This document shows, piece after piece, positions 45,759 to 57,374 of a DNA stretch of 64,000 bases. Positions within the stretch are counted from its first letter, which is position 1. Every line of letters starts with the position of its first letter. The notes below the pieces were generated by a model. It was not told where the DNA came from, did no database searches, and saw only the letters and a list, made by a program, of their open reading frames with translations. Source of the DNA: Xylocopa sonorina (Eukaryota; Arthropoda; Insecta; Hymenoptera; Apidae); contig NC_135207.1 in the NCBI RefSeq assembly GCF_050948175.1, forward strand, positions 1,798,001 through 1,862,000, written 5' to 3'. Both the position numbers and the translations under genes were made by a program.

Positions 45759-46790
45759 GTAAGAAACGAAACGTAAGGGACGAAGGGCTGCATAAATAAC
45801 AGGATTAGCTTCGCAGAAGCGTATAATATATTTGATGAAGATTTTCTCCGTTGTATTTCTGTTTCGAAGGTTACTGAATGCAAAGCTGGATGGATCTCGA
45901 TGGGTTTCATTATTCGTGGCACGTTCATCTGGCTTTGAACGCGAATGTACATATTTCTGTGTATTAGTCGACGCGCATGTATTTGTTGCTGGAAAAAAAG
46001 GGATTGAAAAATGTAGCCTGAAACGTGATAATTTGAAAAATATTTCTCTTTTTTATTTGCAGAACGCGCGACGTAGAATGAAAATATAAAATAACAGATA
46101 TGAAATTTCGAAATCGACGAGTATCGTTATAAATATACAGCTTGATTACGCGTAAAAATGTTTCGATCCCGCTATCGAATTTGCCAGGGACGATTTGTAA
46201 CGGTAAATAAATCGTTGTTAACGAGTTAGATATTCCAATGGAATCGTGTAAGTCGTCGCCAGAGGGAATAATTGAATTTGTTCAGCTCGATGAAACGAAA
46301 GAAGCAAGAACTACGAGACCACGTTCTCCTTTCTCGTATATTCGAATATATCACTTAGGACAATTAGACCAGGAAAAAGAGAATTTATTCGTGTCGCGTT
46401 GCGTCTACTTTTTACGTGCAGATAACAGATTCCACCTCTCTCCAGTTCTTTCTAATTTTTACTGCAGCTTCTGTATTCCACACGCGTAATAAAAACAACA
46501 ATAACAATTGCTCAGTCTTTTTAAGAAAGTTTAAATCTTCCAGTTGTACCATTTCAATAACCATTTCAAACGTTTATTCTAACTAAAAATTTGTCATTCA
46601 TCCCTTTACTTCCTGCAGAATGACCTAGCAATGGAGGTTGTCTAATTCGTTTAAAAGTTCTTTACATTACGATCGTGCAATTTAAAAAAGTAACAACTTC
46701 AAAATCTATATTTATGTGACATTACAGTGGTCAGAATTTCATCTATTATATTTCTTTCTTCTCAATTAGTTCTTCATTAGCTCTCGTCAT
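45759..46790. other. single-copy DNA, no gene recognised
   Basis: Frames at 45659-45952 (-), 45832-46089 (+) and 46238-46489 (+) are unrecognised. If the candidate exon at 45704 is real, this would be intron. AT content rises towards the next array. Confidence 0.35.
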
Positions 46791-46794
46791 AAGA

Positions 46795-48180
46795 CAAATG
46801 TGTTTTTCTTCGTTAAAACCTAATAAAACCCTTAAAAACGTTAGTAACAGCTACAAGGTTCAATCTTTGTCTAAAAACTGTTTACAAATTTCTGAAAATA
46901 ACGAAACTCTTCGACGTGATCAGAGATATATTTGTCTCACCTTGTATATTCGATTGATATAAGAAAAAGGCACTCTCATCATAAAACAAATATGTTTTTC
47001 TTCGTTAAAACCTAAGAAAACCCTTAAAAACTTTAGTAACAGCTACAAGGTTCAACCTTTGCCTAAAAACTGTTTACAAATTTTTGAAAATATCGAAACT
47101 GATCGACGTGAATTGAGATATATTTGTCTCACCTTGTATATTCGATTGATATAATAAAAAGGCACTCTCATCATAAAACAAATGTGTTTCTCTGAAAATA
47201 ACAATTCTGAAAATAACGAAACTGTTCTACGTGAACTGAGATATATTTGTCTCACCCTGTATATTCGATTGATATAAGAAAAAAGCATTCTCATCATAAA
47301 ACAAATGTGTTTCTCTGGGTTAAAACCTAACAAAACCTTTAAAAACGTTAGTAACAACTACAAGGTTCAACCTTTGCATAAAAACTGTTTACACATTCCT
47401 GAAAATAACGAAACTGTTCGACGTGAACTGAGATATATTGTCTCACCTTGTATATTCGATTGATATAAGAAAAAGGCACTCTCGTCATAAAATAAATGTG
47501 TTTCTCTAAGTTAAAATCTAACAAAACCCTTAAAAACGTTAGTAACAGCTACAAGGTTCAACCTTTGCCTAAAAACTGTTTACACATTTCTGAAAATAAC
47601 GAAACTGATCGACGTGATCAGAGATATATTTGTCTCACCTTGTATATTCGATTGATATAAGAAAAAGGCACTCTCATCATAAAATAAATGTGTTTCTCTG
47701 AAAATAACAATTCTGAAAATAACGAAACTGATCGATGTGAACTGAAATGTATTGTCTCATCTTGTATATTCAATTGATATAAGAAAAAGACGCTCTCATC
47801 ATAAAACAAATGTGTTTCTCTTCGTTAAAACCTAAGAAAACCCTTAAAAACGTTAGTAACAGCTACAAGGTTCAATCTTTGTCTAAAAACTGTTTACAAA
47901 TTTCTGAAAATAACGAAACTGTTCGACGTGAACTGAGATATATTTGTCTCACCCTGTATATTCGATTGATATAAGAAAAAAGCATTCTCATCATAAAAGA
48001 AATGTGTTTCTCTGGGTTAAAACCTAACAAAACCCTTAAAAACGTTAGTAACAACTACAAGGTTCAACCTTTGCCTAAAAACTGTTTACACATTTCTGAA
48101 AATAACGAAACTGTTCGACGTGAACTGAGATATATTTGTCTCACCCTGTATATTCGATTGATAGAAGAAAAAGGCAGTAG
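46795..48180. repeat. tandem array, 192-bp unit with ~122-bp short units
   Basis: 'ctaaaaactgtttaca' recurs at 46871, 47063, ~47378, 47569, 47883 and 48075: intervals of 191-192, or ~314 when a short unit lacking 'ggttaaaacctaacaaaacc...' intervenes. Each unit contains 'tgtctcacc(c/t)tgtatattc', which resembles the right end of the TA-flanked MITE at 24373-24645. Confidence 0.92.
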
Positions 48181-48715
48181 TTTGTCCCGTTCAGAGGCGT
48201 CTTGTCGTCGATTCTGGGCAGCATGAAATTTGGCTGAAAGAGGTCGCTTTAATGCGACAGTCGAGGCATCGGTAAAAGGTCAGGTCGAAGGAAGATCGTT
48301 CCACGAGCTCCCTCAGCGAATTTTCGATATCGTGACGAGTGCACTCCAGTTTCCGGAGTAACGGCGATTTTCCTTTCGATTTCCTCGCGATCCGTCCGTA
48401 ACGTCGACATGGATCGCGGTTTCAAGTGCTGGCGCGATTGAAGATCGAAGGGCTGTGCGCTTTGGTGTTACGTCGTCCTGGAATAAGTGTAATGTGTGCT
48501 GAGAAAAGTTCGAACGGACGTGTAGATTGCAAGGATAAAACGGTTTTGTCATATTTGTACAATTTATTGCAACGCTCTTTACGTTTAACCCTTTTAGAGG
48601 AGTTCAGGAAGTTGTGGAGAGAAAAAGATATAGTATAAACGTAAATGTATTATGAAATGTAGTAACTTTTTATTAAATGCAAAAATTATATTATATAATA
48701 GTCTAAGATTGTGTA
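48181..48715. other. GC-rich island
   Basis: Short frames on both strands (48313-48552 minus, 48426-48638 plus) are unrecognised. AT-rich sequence follows and leads into the 48-bp array. Confidence 0.4.
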
Positions 48716-49300
48716 TATTAGTAAGATTTCAATGAAGTATGCAAATAATAATTTCTTTTTCTATAGAAGTAAGATTTCAATGAAGTATGCAAATAATAAT
48801 TTCTTTTTGTATATAAGTAAGATTTCAAGGAAGTATACAAATAATAATTTATTTTTGTATATAAGTAAGATTTCAATGAAATATGCAAATAATAATTTAT
48901 TTTTGTATATAAGTTAGATTTCAATGAAGTATGCAAATAATAATTTCTTTTTCTATAGAAGTAAGATTTCAATGAAGTATGCAAATAATAATTTCTTTTT
49001 GTATATAAGTTAGATTTCAATGAAGTATGCAAATAATAATTTCTTTTTGTATATAAGTAAGATTTCAATGAAGTATGCAAATAATAATTTCTTTTTGTAT
49101 ATAAGTAAGATTTCAATGAAATATGCAAATAATAATTTATTTTTGTATATAAGTAAGATTTCAATGAAGTATGCAAATAATAATTTCTTTTTGTATATAA
49201 GTAAGATTTCAAGGAAGTATACAAATAATAATTTATTTTTGTATATAAGTAAGATTTCAATGAAGTATACAAATAATAATTTATTTTTGTATTTGGTAGC
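48716..49300. repeat. 48-bp tandem array, 12 copies
   Basis: The unit contains 'agatttcaatgaagtatgca' and 'aataataatttctttttgta'. Spacing is 48 bp (multiple of three), so both strands stay open over long distances. Variants: 'ctatagaag' for 'tatataag', and 'aaggaagtatac' for 'aatgaagtatgc'. The same pair of variants recurs ~240 bp apart, indicating duplication of blocks of five units. Confidence 0.95.
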
Positions 49301-50600
49301 TTCTTATCTCTTCTAGCATTAAAGCAAGTTTTTGTAAATCATCATGATATAATTAACTATCTTTTGTGCCTTAAGCCGCTTACTCAGGTTTGATGCAAAC
49401 TTTAAACTACTTAACATTTATTTATACCCATATCCAAAATTTAACGAACATCTTCTGAAGTATCTGTTTGAAATTCACAAAGATCTTAAATGGATTATGA
49501 AACAGTAGTTAATTAATTAAAAAAGACTCTTTCATAGCATTTTTCAAAACGTTATTAAGAGATAATTATACAAATAATAAGTATAGCAAATAAAACTACA
49601 TTTTAGACATTATTTTTATTCTTCGACTATTGAAATATCTTCTTTTTCTTAGAAATTTAAGAAACAAAGACATATTACTTTTTATGCATTGGAATAATTT
49701 ATGTACACAATAATTGTTAATACTTTATGTACTTACTTAACAAATGTATACTCGTATATCTATGTATTAACCAGATAATTTAACCAATATATTTTACAAT
49801 ACAGTATTGTATCGTAAAAGCTAATGACATTGGATTCACAATATTTTATCATTATTATACAATTATAAAACGTATAAACGTCTCCTAGTCTCCAATCTAC
49901 AGATTTTCACAATTTAACTAAATAATAACTTGCAAAATGATTGAAAAATAACTTGACATTTCCTAAACTCCTACTAGAAAGAATTCTTTGCTTCAATTCC
50001 TCTTGAACTAATTACTTTTAGACTTGCAAAAGGATTAATAATGCATATACACGCGTGTCACACAAAGACAAAAATAAACAAAAATATGATACTTTTAATT
50101 ATCGAAAGTAATTCGATAAAAGTAGAAATTCTTTATCGCAAAATAACTAAAGCGGTTCCGATAGGATCAACAGGTTCTTTAAAATTCGCAAACGTATTGA
50201 AGAGCTTACAAGCGATATGGGAAGAAAAAAAAAGCAGAAACAAAAAGAACAGCGAAAAAAATAGATATTAAAAAATTCATACGCGGCCGGACGGAACGCT
50301 TAAAAGTGGTATTACGAGCCTGGCTGAGCGACAAGCCGATTTTCCCACGGAAGCCCCTGGTGGAAGAAAGAATTATTAACCAGCCGTGGAATATTGATGC
50401 GTCCATGTGTTACTCCGTTTCGCGAAGTGCGATTTGCGTTTCGAAAAACTAATTTCGCGTCGCGCGCGAGTGGCGTGATGAACAGCGAGGGCTTCATTCC
50501 GGCTAGTAAATTTACGAGGGACGCGGATCGCGCGCGACACGGTGATCCTCCACTTCCGGCTGTCGTTCTCCAAAATCTTTCGCCAACAATTCTGTCCGAC
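49301..50600. other. AT-rich DNA ending in a GC-rich island (50270-50580)
   Basis: The first ~80 bp ('tagcttcttatctcttcta' to 'tgccttaag') are repeated at 54590-54690 and again at 54730-54830. The remainder is single-copy. Overlapping frames in the island (50206-50687, both strands) are unrecognised. Confidence 0.45.
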
Positions 50601-51240
50601 GAATATGAAAATAAAATTAAATCAGTTCAAATTGAAATCTCATTACGCATAGAAATTAAAATATTTTATAAATCTGATGCAATATGACTAATAACATACC
50701 ATCAATTTTATGTACATCTTACTGTACGTATTAACAAAATAATTTGGTAAAATAAAACAAATCTGCTTTCTAATAACTTCGATAAAAAACGACTGTTTTT
50801 TTGTGCAAGATTTTTTTCTGTTTTGCAAAGCAATCATGATGCCAGCAAAGGAAAATGTATGTTTCAAAAGAATACCTTTGATTTTTCGATTTATGTTGAT
50901 TAAGGCCTTTTTTTACTCAGTACAATGTGTTTTATATTCATATCGAACGATTTTTGTTAAAACTCTAAATATAATTTCATTGATAATTCATTACAATTTG
51001 GTATAATAAATTATACGATTTATGTTTATTAAGGCTTTTCGCGAACAATTCTGTCCGACGAATATGAAAATAAAATTAAATCAGTTTAAATTGAAATCTC
51101 ATTACGCGCACAAACTAAAATATTTTATAAATCTGATGCAATATGACTAATAACATACCATCAATTTTATGTAAATCTTATTGTACGTATTAACAAAATA
51201 ATTTGGTAAAATAAAACAAATCTGCTTTCTAATAACTTTG
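50600..51240. repeat. two-copy direct repeat, 459-bp spacing
   Basis: 'gaatatgaaaataaaattaa' begins copies at 50601 and 51060. Each continues to 'atctgctttctaataactt' ~170 bp later. The intervening part belongs to the ~130-bp family of the next entry. Confidence 0.85.
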
Positions 51241-52790
51241 ATCAAAAACTACTGTCCTTTCTGTGCAAGATTTTTTTCTTTTTTAGTAGTATAGTTCGTG
51301 TTATGGAAAGGAAGAATTCTATAGGACTTATGCAACTGATTATTAGTCGCAAAGCAATTATGATACCAGCAAAGGAAAATGTATATTTCAAAAGAGTACC
51401 TTTGACTTTTCGTTCTATGTTTGTTAAGGCTTTTTTTACTTTGTACAATGTGTTTTATATTAATATCGAACGATTTTTGTTAAAACTCTATATATAATTT
51501 CATTGATAATGTTAATTTTATTGATAGTTCGTATTATGAAAAGCAAAAGTTCTATAGGACCTATGTAATTTATTACCAGTGATAAAGCAATCACAATACC
51601 AGCAAAGGAAAATCTATATTTCAAAAGAATACCTTCGACTTTTCGATTTACGTTGATTAAGGCCTATTTTTACACAGTACAATGTGTTCTATATTAATAT
51701 CGCACGATTTTGGTTAAAACTCTATATATAATTTAATTGGTAATTCATTATAATTTGATATAATAAGTTATTCCATTTATGTTGATTAAGGCCTTTTTTT
51801 ACACAGTACAATGTGTTTTATATTAATATTGAACGATTTTGGTTAAAACTCTATATATAATTTAATTGGTAATTCATTATAATTTGATATAATAAGTTAT
51901 TCTATTTATGTTGATTAAGGCCTTTTTTTACACAGTACAATGTGTTTTATATTAATATTGACCGTTTTTTGTTAAAACTCTATATATAATTTCATTGATA
52001 ATGTTAATTTCATTGATAGTTCGTATTATGAAACGGAAGAATTCTATAGGATCTATGCAACTTATTATCAGTGGTAAAGCAATTATGATGCCAGCAAATG
52101 AAAATGTATATCTCAAAAGAATACCTTTTCGATTTATATTTATTAAGGCTTTGTTTACTCTGTACAATGTGTTCTATATTAATATTGAACGATCTTTGTT
52201 AAAACTCTAAATATAATTTCATTGATATTTCATTATAATTTAGAATAATAAATTATACGATCAATGTTTATTAAGGCTTTTTTTACTCACTACAATGTGT
52301 TCCATATTAATATTGAACCATTTTTGTTAAAACTCTAAATATAATTTCATTGATAATTCATTATAATTCATTTCATTGACAATTCATTACAATTTTGTAT
52401 AATAAATTATACGATTTATGTTTATTAAGACTTTTTTCCTCAGTACAATGTATTCTATATTAACATTGGACGATTTTTATTAAAACTCTATATATAATTT
52501 CATTGATAATTCATTATTCTTTAGTATAATAAATTATTCGATCTATGTTTATTATGGCTTTTTTTACTTAGTACAATGTATTCTATATTAATATTGAACG
52601 ATTTTTTTTAAACTCTATATATAATTTCATTGACAATTCATTATAATTCATTTCATTGATAATTCATTATAATTTGGTATAACAAATTATACTAAACACA
52701 GTAAACTGTGTTCTATATTAATATCGAACGATTTTTGTTAAAACTCTATATTTATATAATTTCATCGATAATTTATTATAATTTGATATA
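50880..52790. repeat. irregular array, ~126-135-bp core unit, >10 copies
   Basis: 'gtacaatgtgtt(t/c)tatatt' and 'gttaaaactctatatataat' recur at roughly 50922, 51445, 51680, 51806, 51938, 52166, 52290, 52443, 52573 and 52697. Some units carry an extra ~110-bp block ('aagcaattatgatgccagca', 'aagaatacctttgac'). The longer units are to the left and the pure short ones to the right. Confidence 0.85.
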
Positions 52791-52794
52791 TAAA

Positions 52795-53112
52795 AGTTAT
52801 GGTAGCACGTGAATTGCCCACGTCGTATCGTCAATAGACACATAAATATATATCGAGCGACGCGTTTATCTCGAGAAACGCGCATCAAGTCAACATGGCA
52901 CACCGCGCGTTTCCGTCACGATTCCTGGAAGAGCAAAGGTCCGAGGACGAAGGCTTCGCGAGAAGCAACTCGACCAGCAGTTCCGAGTGAGACGTCCTGC
53001 GGCGAGCACGAAAAGTAATAAAACACTCTACAACGGGGAGAAGTCTTGTTTTTCTACGAACCTCGAAAAGGTGCTTAAGAACACACAGCTGGATTGCAGT
53101 CACAGGTTATTA
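52795..53112. other. GC-rich island containing a small-exon candidate
   Basis: Unlike the adjacent array, it has many cg dinucleotides and no repetition. It ends at the TTAA of the transposon cluster. Confidence 0.4.
52895..52990 (+). CDS. candidate short ORF or first exon (weak)
   Basis: ATG at 52895 in a good insect context ('tcaacATGG') opens 31 codons to a TGA at 52988-52990. The product MAHRAFPSRFLEEQRSEDEG is followed by a Ser-rich tail (FARSNSTSSSE). A possible donor, CCGA|GTGAGA, lies at the stop, so the frame could continue by splicing. The residue composition (acidic, Ser-rich, low hydrophobic) resembles a real N-terminus more than most chance frames here. A longer frame in another phase (52809-53018) overlaps it. 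I do not recognise the protein. Confidence 0.2.
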   Translation: MAHRAFPSRFLEEQRSEDEGFARSNSTSSSE

Positions 53113-53116
53113 TTAA

Positions 53117-53336
53117 CCAGTTAACTGCGGAATTTAGTTCTAGAAATCGTCTGCAAAGCGCGTAATTAAAATCAAGCAATGACGAAAATACGCGCCAAGC
53201 GCAGGGGAATCCTCCTATTATACATTTCACGAGGAAAGTAAAACGAGGAAGGCTTCTACATTTTTATTTGACAAGAATTATACTCGCCAATCGCAAGAAA
53301 ATAAAGTTTTGGTTAAATACAGGTATTTATGATTCA
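53117..53336 (+). mobile_element. piggyBac-like element G, decayed left end
   Basis: TTAA at 53113-53116 is followed by CCAGTTAACTGCGGAATTTA, the characteristic left end of the family. The rest is diverged and no right end can be assigned before another TTAA-type element begins at 53337. Confidence 0.6.
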
Positions 53337-54093
53337 CCCTTTGCGTTCGACGACTTTTTCAGTCGGGCGCCGCTGCAATTCGACACAATTTCGCGTGTAA
53401 ATGAATTTATATAAGAATTAACATACGAAAGTGTTATATTTTGATATATTATCTATGTTTACATTTTGAAGAAGATAGTTATCGAAGTTCAAGCTCTGTA
53501 ATGCTGTTTGGTGTGATATTATGCAAAACACTTACCAGGGCATTCTGAGTTGCCAGGATCTTGTTGGTCATCGCTGCTACTTCCGGATTCACTGCCTATT
53601 ACTTGAATTTTTCTGTTCCTCACACTCGATAATACATCACTATCGTGACAGATACGTTTCTTATCAATTTAAAATCAAACGCGACCTAAAACTTTAACCA
53701 GTTAACTGTGGAATTTAGTTTCAAAAGATCAACACAAGGTGCGGAATTAAAAACGAGAAACGACGTGTATAACGCACTTAACTGGTTAAAACGAGTCGTC
53801 GAACGCACTTAACTGGTTAAAACGAGTGACGCAAAATTTCGCGATACGTGTGCTTTCTACGACTCTCGAAACTGTACTAACGCTAAACACATCGTATTCA
53901 GGACTACAGTCGTAGAGAACTTTTACAGAAGACGTCACAATGTCACTTTCTAACCGAAGACATAAACAATTCCACGAAGAGATTCACTTCACATCTATCA
54001 ACTAGAGAGAACGAAATTCAGCATAAATACAACCGTTCGAATTGCCACGCGAAACATCATAGCGAGTGAGGGTCGCCGTTCGAGCACAAAGGG
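53337..54093. mobile_element. second TTAA-type element (K), 757 bp
   Basis: The left end is CCCTTTGCGTTCGACG and the right end, inverted, is CCCTTTGTGCTCGAACG. The right flank is TTAA (54094-54097); the left flank is TTCA (53333-53336), a likely one-base decay. The interior holds another, smaller TTAA element. No transposase is recognised. Confidence 0.6.
53698..53785 (+). mobile_element. element G, 88-bp internally deleted copy nested in K
   Basis: TTAA at both sides (53694-53697, 53786-53789). Ends: CCAGTTAACTGTGG and GCACTTAACTGG. The right end plus ~11 bp of flank is tandemly doubled, giving a second right end at 53816. Confidence 0.75.
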
Positions 54094-54119
54094 TTAATAT
54101 TGGTAAGCTCATCGTTTAA

Positions 54120-54539
54120 CCAGATAACTGTGGAATTTTGTTTCAAAAGATCAGCACAGGGTGCGGAATTAAAAACAGGCAACGACGTGTATACACGTCG
54201 AACGCAGGGCAAATGGTACTACTATACATTTTACGAAAAACGAGGAAGGATTACATTTTTATTCGTCAAAGAAACTAACAATTCGTTTCTGAATACGTTA
54301 TTCTTACTAAAATCTTGAAAATTGTCAAAAAATAATAAAATACATAAACAAGAAAAATTGAAGATAGCAAGAATAAACAAAAAAAAATAATAAAATAGTT
54401 TACGTATTGGTAATAATATAAAGGGAACATATCATCAAACAATATTCTTATTACATTTTACTGAGATTTCAAGTATTTATAGTAAATGGTAATTTTTTAC
54501 TTTACACGACGAGTATACACGTCGAACGCACTTAACTGG
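54120..54539 (+). mobile_element. piggyBac-like TTAA MITE (element G, copy 4), full-length
   Basis: TTAA at 54116-54119 and 54540-54543. Ends: CCAGATAACTGTGG and CGAACGCACTTAACTGG; the palindrome 'gacgtgtatacacgtc' lies near the left end and a relative ('gacgagtatacacgtc') near the right end. It closely matches 21375-21790 in inverse orientation. The shared ~60-codon frame (54100-54318) has more replacement than silent differences between copies, so it is not a conserved protein. Confidence 0.88.
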
Positions 54540-54544
54540 TTAAG

Positions 54545-54880
54545 AAATCTCGTGCCTTTCATTCATCTATGCTTCAATTTAAGAATAATAATTTATTTTT
54601 GTATTTAGTAGCTTTTCATCTCTTCTAACATTAAACAAAGTTTTTGAAAATCATCATGATATAATTGACTATCTTCTGTGCCTTAAGTCTTGTGCCTTTC
54701 ATTCATCTATGCTTCAATTTAAGAATAAGAACTTACTTTTGTATTTAGTAGCTTTTTATCTCTTCTAACATTAAACAAAGTTTTTGGAAACCATCATGAT
54801 ATAATTGACTATCTTCTGTGCCTTAAGTCTCGTGCCTTTCATTCATCTATGCTTCAATTTAAGAATATCAAATGAATTTT
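54545..54880. repeat. 140-bp tandem repeat, ~2.4 copies, related to 49280-49380
   Basis: 'gtgcctttcattcatctatg' occurs at about 54552, 54692 and 54832. The 'catcatgatataattgacta' block links it to the sequence just after the 48-bp array 5 kb upstream, including the preceding 'aataatttatttttgtattt' words. Confidence 0.9.
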
Positions 54881-55845
54881 ATATTTTGTTAACTGTGAGA
54901 AATTTCGAAAATGTTCACGAGAAACTGTTCATATCGATATTAGAGGTAACAAGAATGCGTAATAAAATATTTTTGATACAGTATTCGCACTTTAAATTCG
55001 CCCACTTGCGAATCGAATATTTATACTTGAGTATTTTATTTGAAAAAGAAAAAAAACATTGAATAAGAACTAGGTAGTAAAAAATAGGAAATTTTATTCG
55101 AAATGGTGCAGAGATCTACTTAAAAGGTAATTACAAATTCATTCATACATACTACATAATTCATTATTGTATAATTAATTGTATGTATGTATGAAAATTG
55201 TGTGTAAGTATAATTTATACATGTATATTCTAGTCTGTACATACATGCATACATAATGATTTTGCTGTAGCAATTACTGGTGACTTAAAAACTTGGGGAT
55301 AATTAAATTCTTAAAAAGAACTATGTAATTGCATTTTCTTATTAATATCTAAACATAGCTTTTATACAAACATACCACGTATGTTAATTATATAATTATT
55401 AAATACGTGATATGTACTGACTTTAATGAATTGGTAATTACAGCACTTTTTTAAATGAAATTTTTAATTTCTTACTACCTAGCTTACATTTAGTGTGTTT
55501 TTAAATAAAATATTTAAGCAGAAGTATACGATTTGCAAAAGGATGAATTCAAAGTTCCAATATCGTAGAACCCAAAATTGAATGCATAAAGTAGAAAAGG
55601 ATCGTAGATAGTCAGACACAGGATTCGTGTCTCTCCAACTCTGCACAAATTGTAACAAATCTTTGCCAGATAATTGAACACTTTTAAATCACACAAAAGT
55701 ACTATATTAATCTTATCCAATACCTTCAGATTACTTCACAAGCAATTGCTTAAGAAAATTTGTCATTTCTTTCCAATAAAAAAAATTCTTTCACTTCACA
55801 ACACTCGAATCAACGTGTCTAATATAATAAAATTACTAAAACACC
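54881..55845. other. AT-rich DNA
   Basis: No gene or element ends recognised. 'catacatacata / tgtatgtatgtatg' words near 55140-55255 form a weak inverted repeat. Confidence 0.4.
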
Positions 55846-56034
55846 TTCACAGCCTCCTTTTTCTCTCTGTCTTTCACTTTCTCTCTCTCTCTTTCTCTCT
55901 CGCCGCTTTCTCTCTTAATAAAATTACTAAAACACCTTCACAGCCTTCTTTCTCTCTCTGTCTCTCGCTTTCTCTCTCTTTCTCTCTCTCTCGTCGCTTT
56001 CTCTCTTAATAAAATTACTAAAACACCTTCACAG

Positions 56035-56085
<51 letters not shown>

Positions 56086-56128
56086 CGCTTCCTCTCTTAA
56101 TAAAATTACTAAAACACCTTCACAGCCT

Positions 56129-56168
<40 letters not shown>

Positions 56169-56234
56169 GCCGCTTTCTTTCTTAATAAAATTACTAAAAC
56201 ACCTTCACAGTCTTCTTTCTCTTTCTATCTCTCA

Positions 56235-56284
<50 letters not shown>
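55846..56284. repeat. (CT)n-rich array with a 'taataaaattactaaaacac' anchor, 5 copies
   Basis: Five units, each with the anchor 'taataaaattactaaaacac' plus 'cttcacag' and then 30-60 bp of CT/TTTCTC microsatellite ending in 'cgccgctttctctc'. Units are ~90-110 bp. On the minus strand this is (GA)n, a potential GAGA-factor target. Confidence 0.92.
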
Positions 56285-56289
<5 letters not shown>

Positions 56290-57370
56290 CGATGGCATTT
56301 CACAAAGACATGCATCATAATTAATCCAAACAATAGGCCCAGCGACATAATTAACGCATAAATCACGGTAGTCGCGAGGAATACTGATGTTCCGGGGCAA
56401 TCTGTTAACCGACGAGGACTTAATTTAATGGACATTCAGTGGCTTCATAGACTGCGCGTTTGATATTTCCTAACGAGTTGACACGGGCCACGGTTCAACG
56501 GCAAGCTGATATACGCGAAGTAATGTCGCGAACTATTCCGATCTCTGAAGGTGTGTCCACCCTCGTAGGACAGGATTTCATCGTGGAACGTGCCACGGCT
56601 CGACGTGACTCTTAAATTTCAGTGGAAGTCACGGAAGTTAACACCTTTGCAACCCCGTCGTGGAACGCAATGGCTGATCTGCCGCTGCGAGTCCTGCTTC
56701 GTTTTTCATGAAACAGCAATGAAACGTATCAAACGAGAATAATTTAACACGTTCACGGACGGTAAAAATTTCAGCCAGCTGTGAAAATAGACAAACAATT
56801 TAGGTAAAGAAAAAGTTTTCGAATTTTAATTAAAGAAGAGTTATATCAAATTAAATGAATACTAATTGGCTTTAAAATTTGATTGCTACATTTTCTATCA
56901 TTACGTATCACACACGTATTAATAGTTTGTCTTTGGAAGTTGTAGCTTTTAATTGTGAATATAATTGTATGACATGGAATTAATTATCCATTGCTATACG
57001 AAGAAGGTTTTGGTATTTGATAAGACTTAAATTATATTCATTTAATTTCATAATTTTAGTTTCTTATATTTAATCTTAATTCTCTTATAATAATCATTCA
57101 TAAGAGAATTATTACATTTAATTTTAAATTATATGATTGAAATTATTTTGTAGAATTAATTTCAGCAATTTTTTTAACATAGACATTATTAATAGTAATA
57201 AGGATTATTAAATCAAATTTAATATTCAAAATTCTTTATTACAGTACACATTTATCATTACGACTCGTGTTCTCGATTACATACAGTAACTTTGAAATAA
57301 TTTTAAACAATAATAATCTAGGTATAAGAAAAATAAAAAATTCTTAAGGCACAAAAACCAATAAAAATAG
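56285..57370. other. GC-rich island (56285-56750) then AT-rich DNA
   Basis: The island holds a minus-strand frame with a membrane-like segment, annotated separately. 56760-57370 is AT-rich and otherwise featureless. Confidence 0.4.
56286..56435 (-). CDS. candidate exon encoding a membrane-spanning segment (weak)
   Basis: The minus frame from an ATG at 56435 encodes a polar start (MSIKLSPRRLTDCPGT), then about 25 consecutive mostly hydrophobic residues (VFLATTVIYALIMSLGLLFG, then LIMMHVFV), then KCHRAE, a positive stop-transfer-like end. After that it runs into the (GA)n repeat as an Arg-Glu run. A possible splice acceptor (ttaacAG|A) lies at 56402/56401 just before the hydrophobic part. It could be an exon of a single-pass protein, but AT-rich DNA easily gives hydrophobic frames, and no convincing donor precedes the GA repeat. 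Confidence 0.18.
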
Positions 57371-57374
57371 CATA

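Noticed and set aside
46238..46489. 83-codon plus frame (MESCKSSPEG...)
   Set aside because: No homology that I recognise, no supporting splice signals, and AT-rich unremarkable surroundings.
48718..49316. A 184-codon minus frame and 98-codon plus frame made of 16-residue repeats
   Set aside because: The 48-bp unit keeps any open frame open, and both strands are open over the same bases. The array continues beyond the frames with stop-creating variants (agttagattt).
54100..54318. ~60-residue protein conserved between two G elements (also 21592-21780)
   Set aside because: Comparing the two copies, I count about eight replacement and three silent differences, the opposite of protein constraint. 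The match reflects recent MITE copies.
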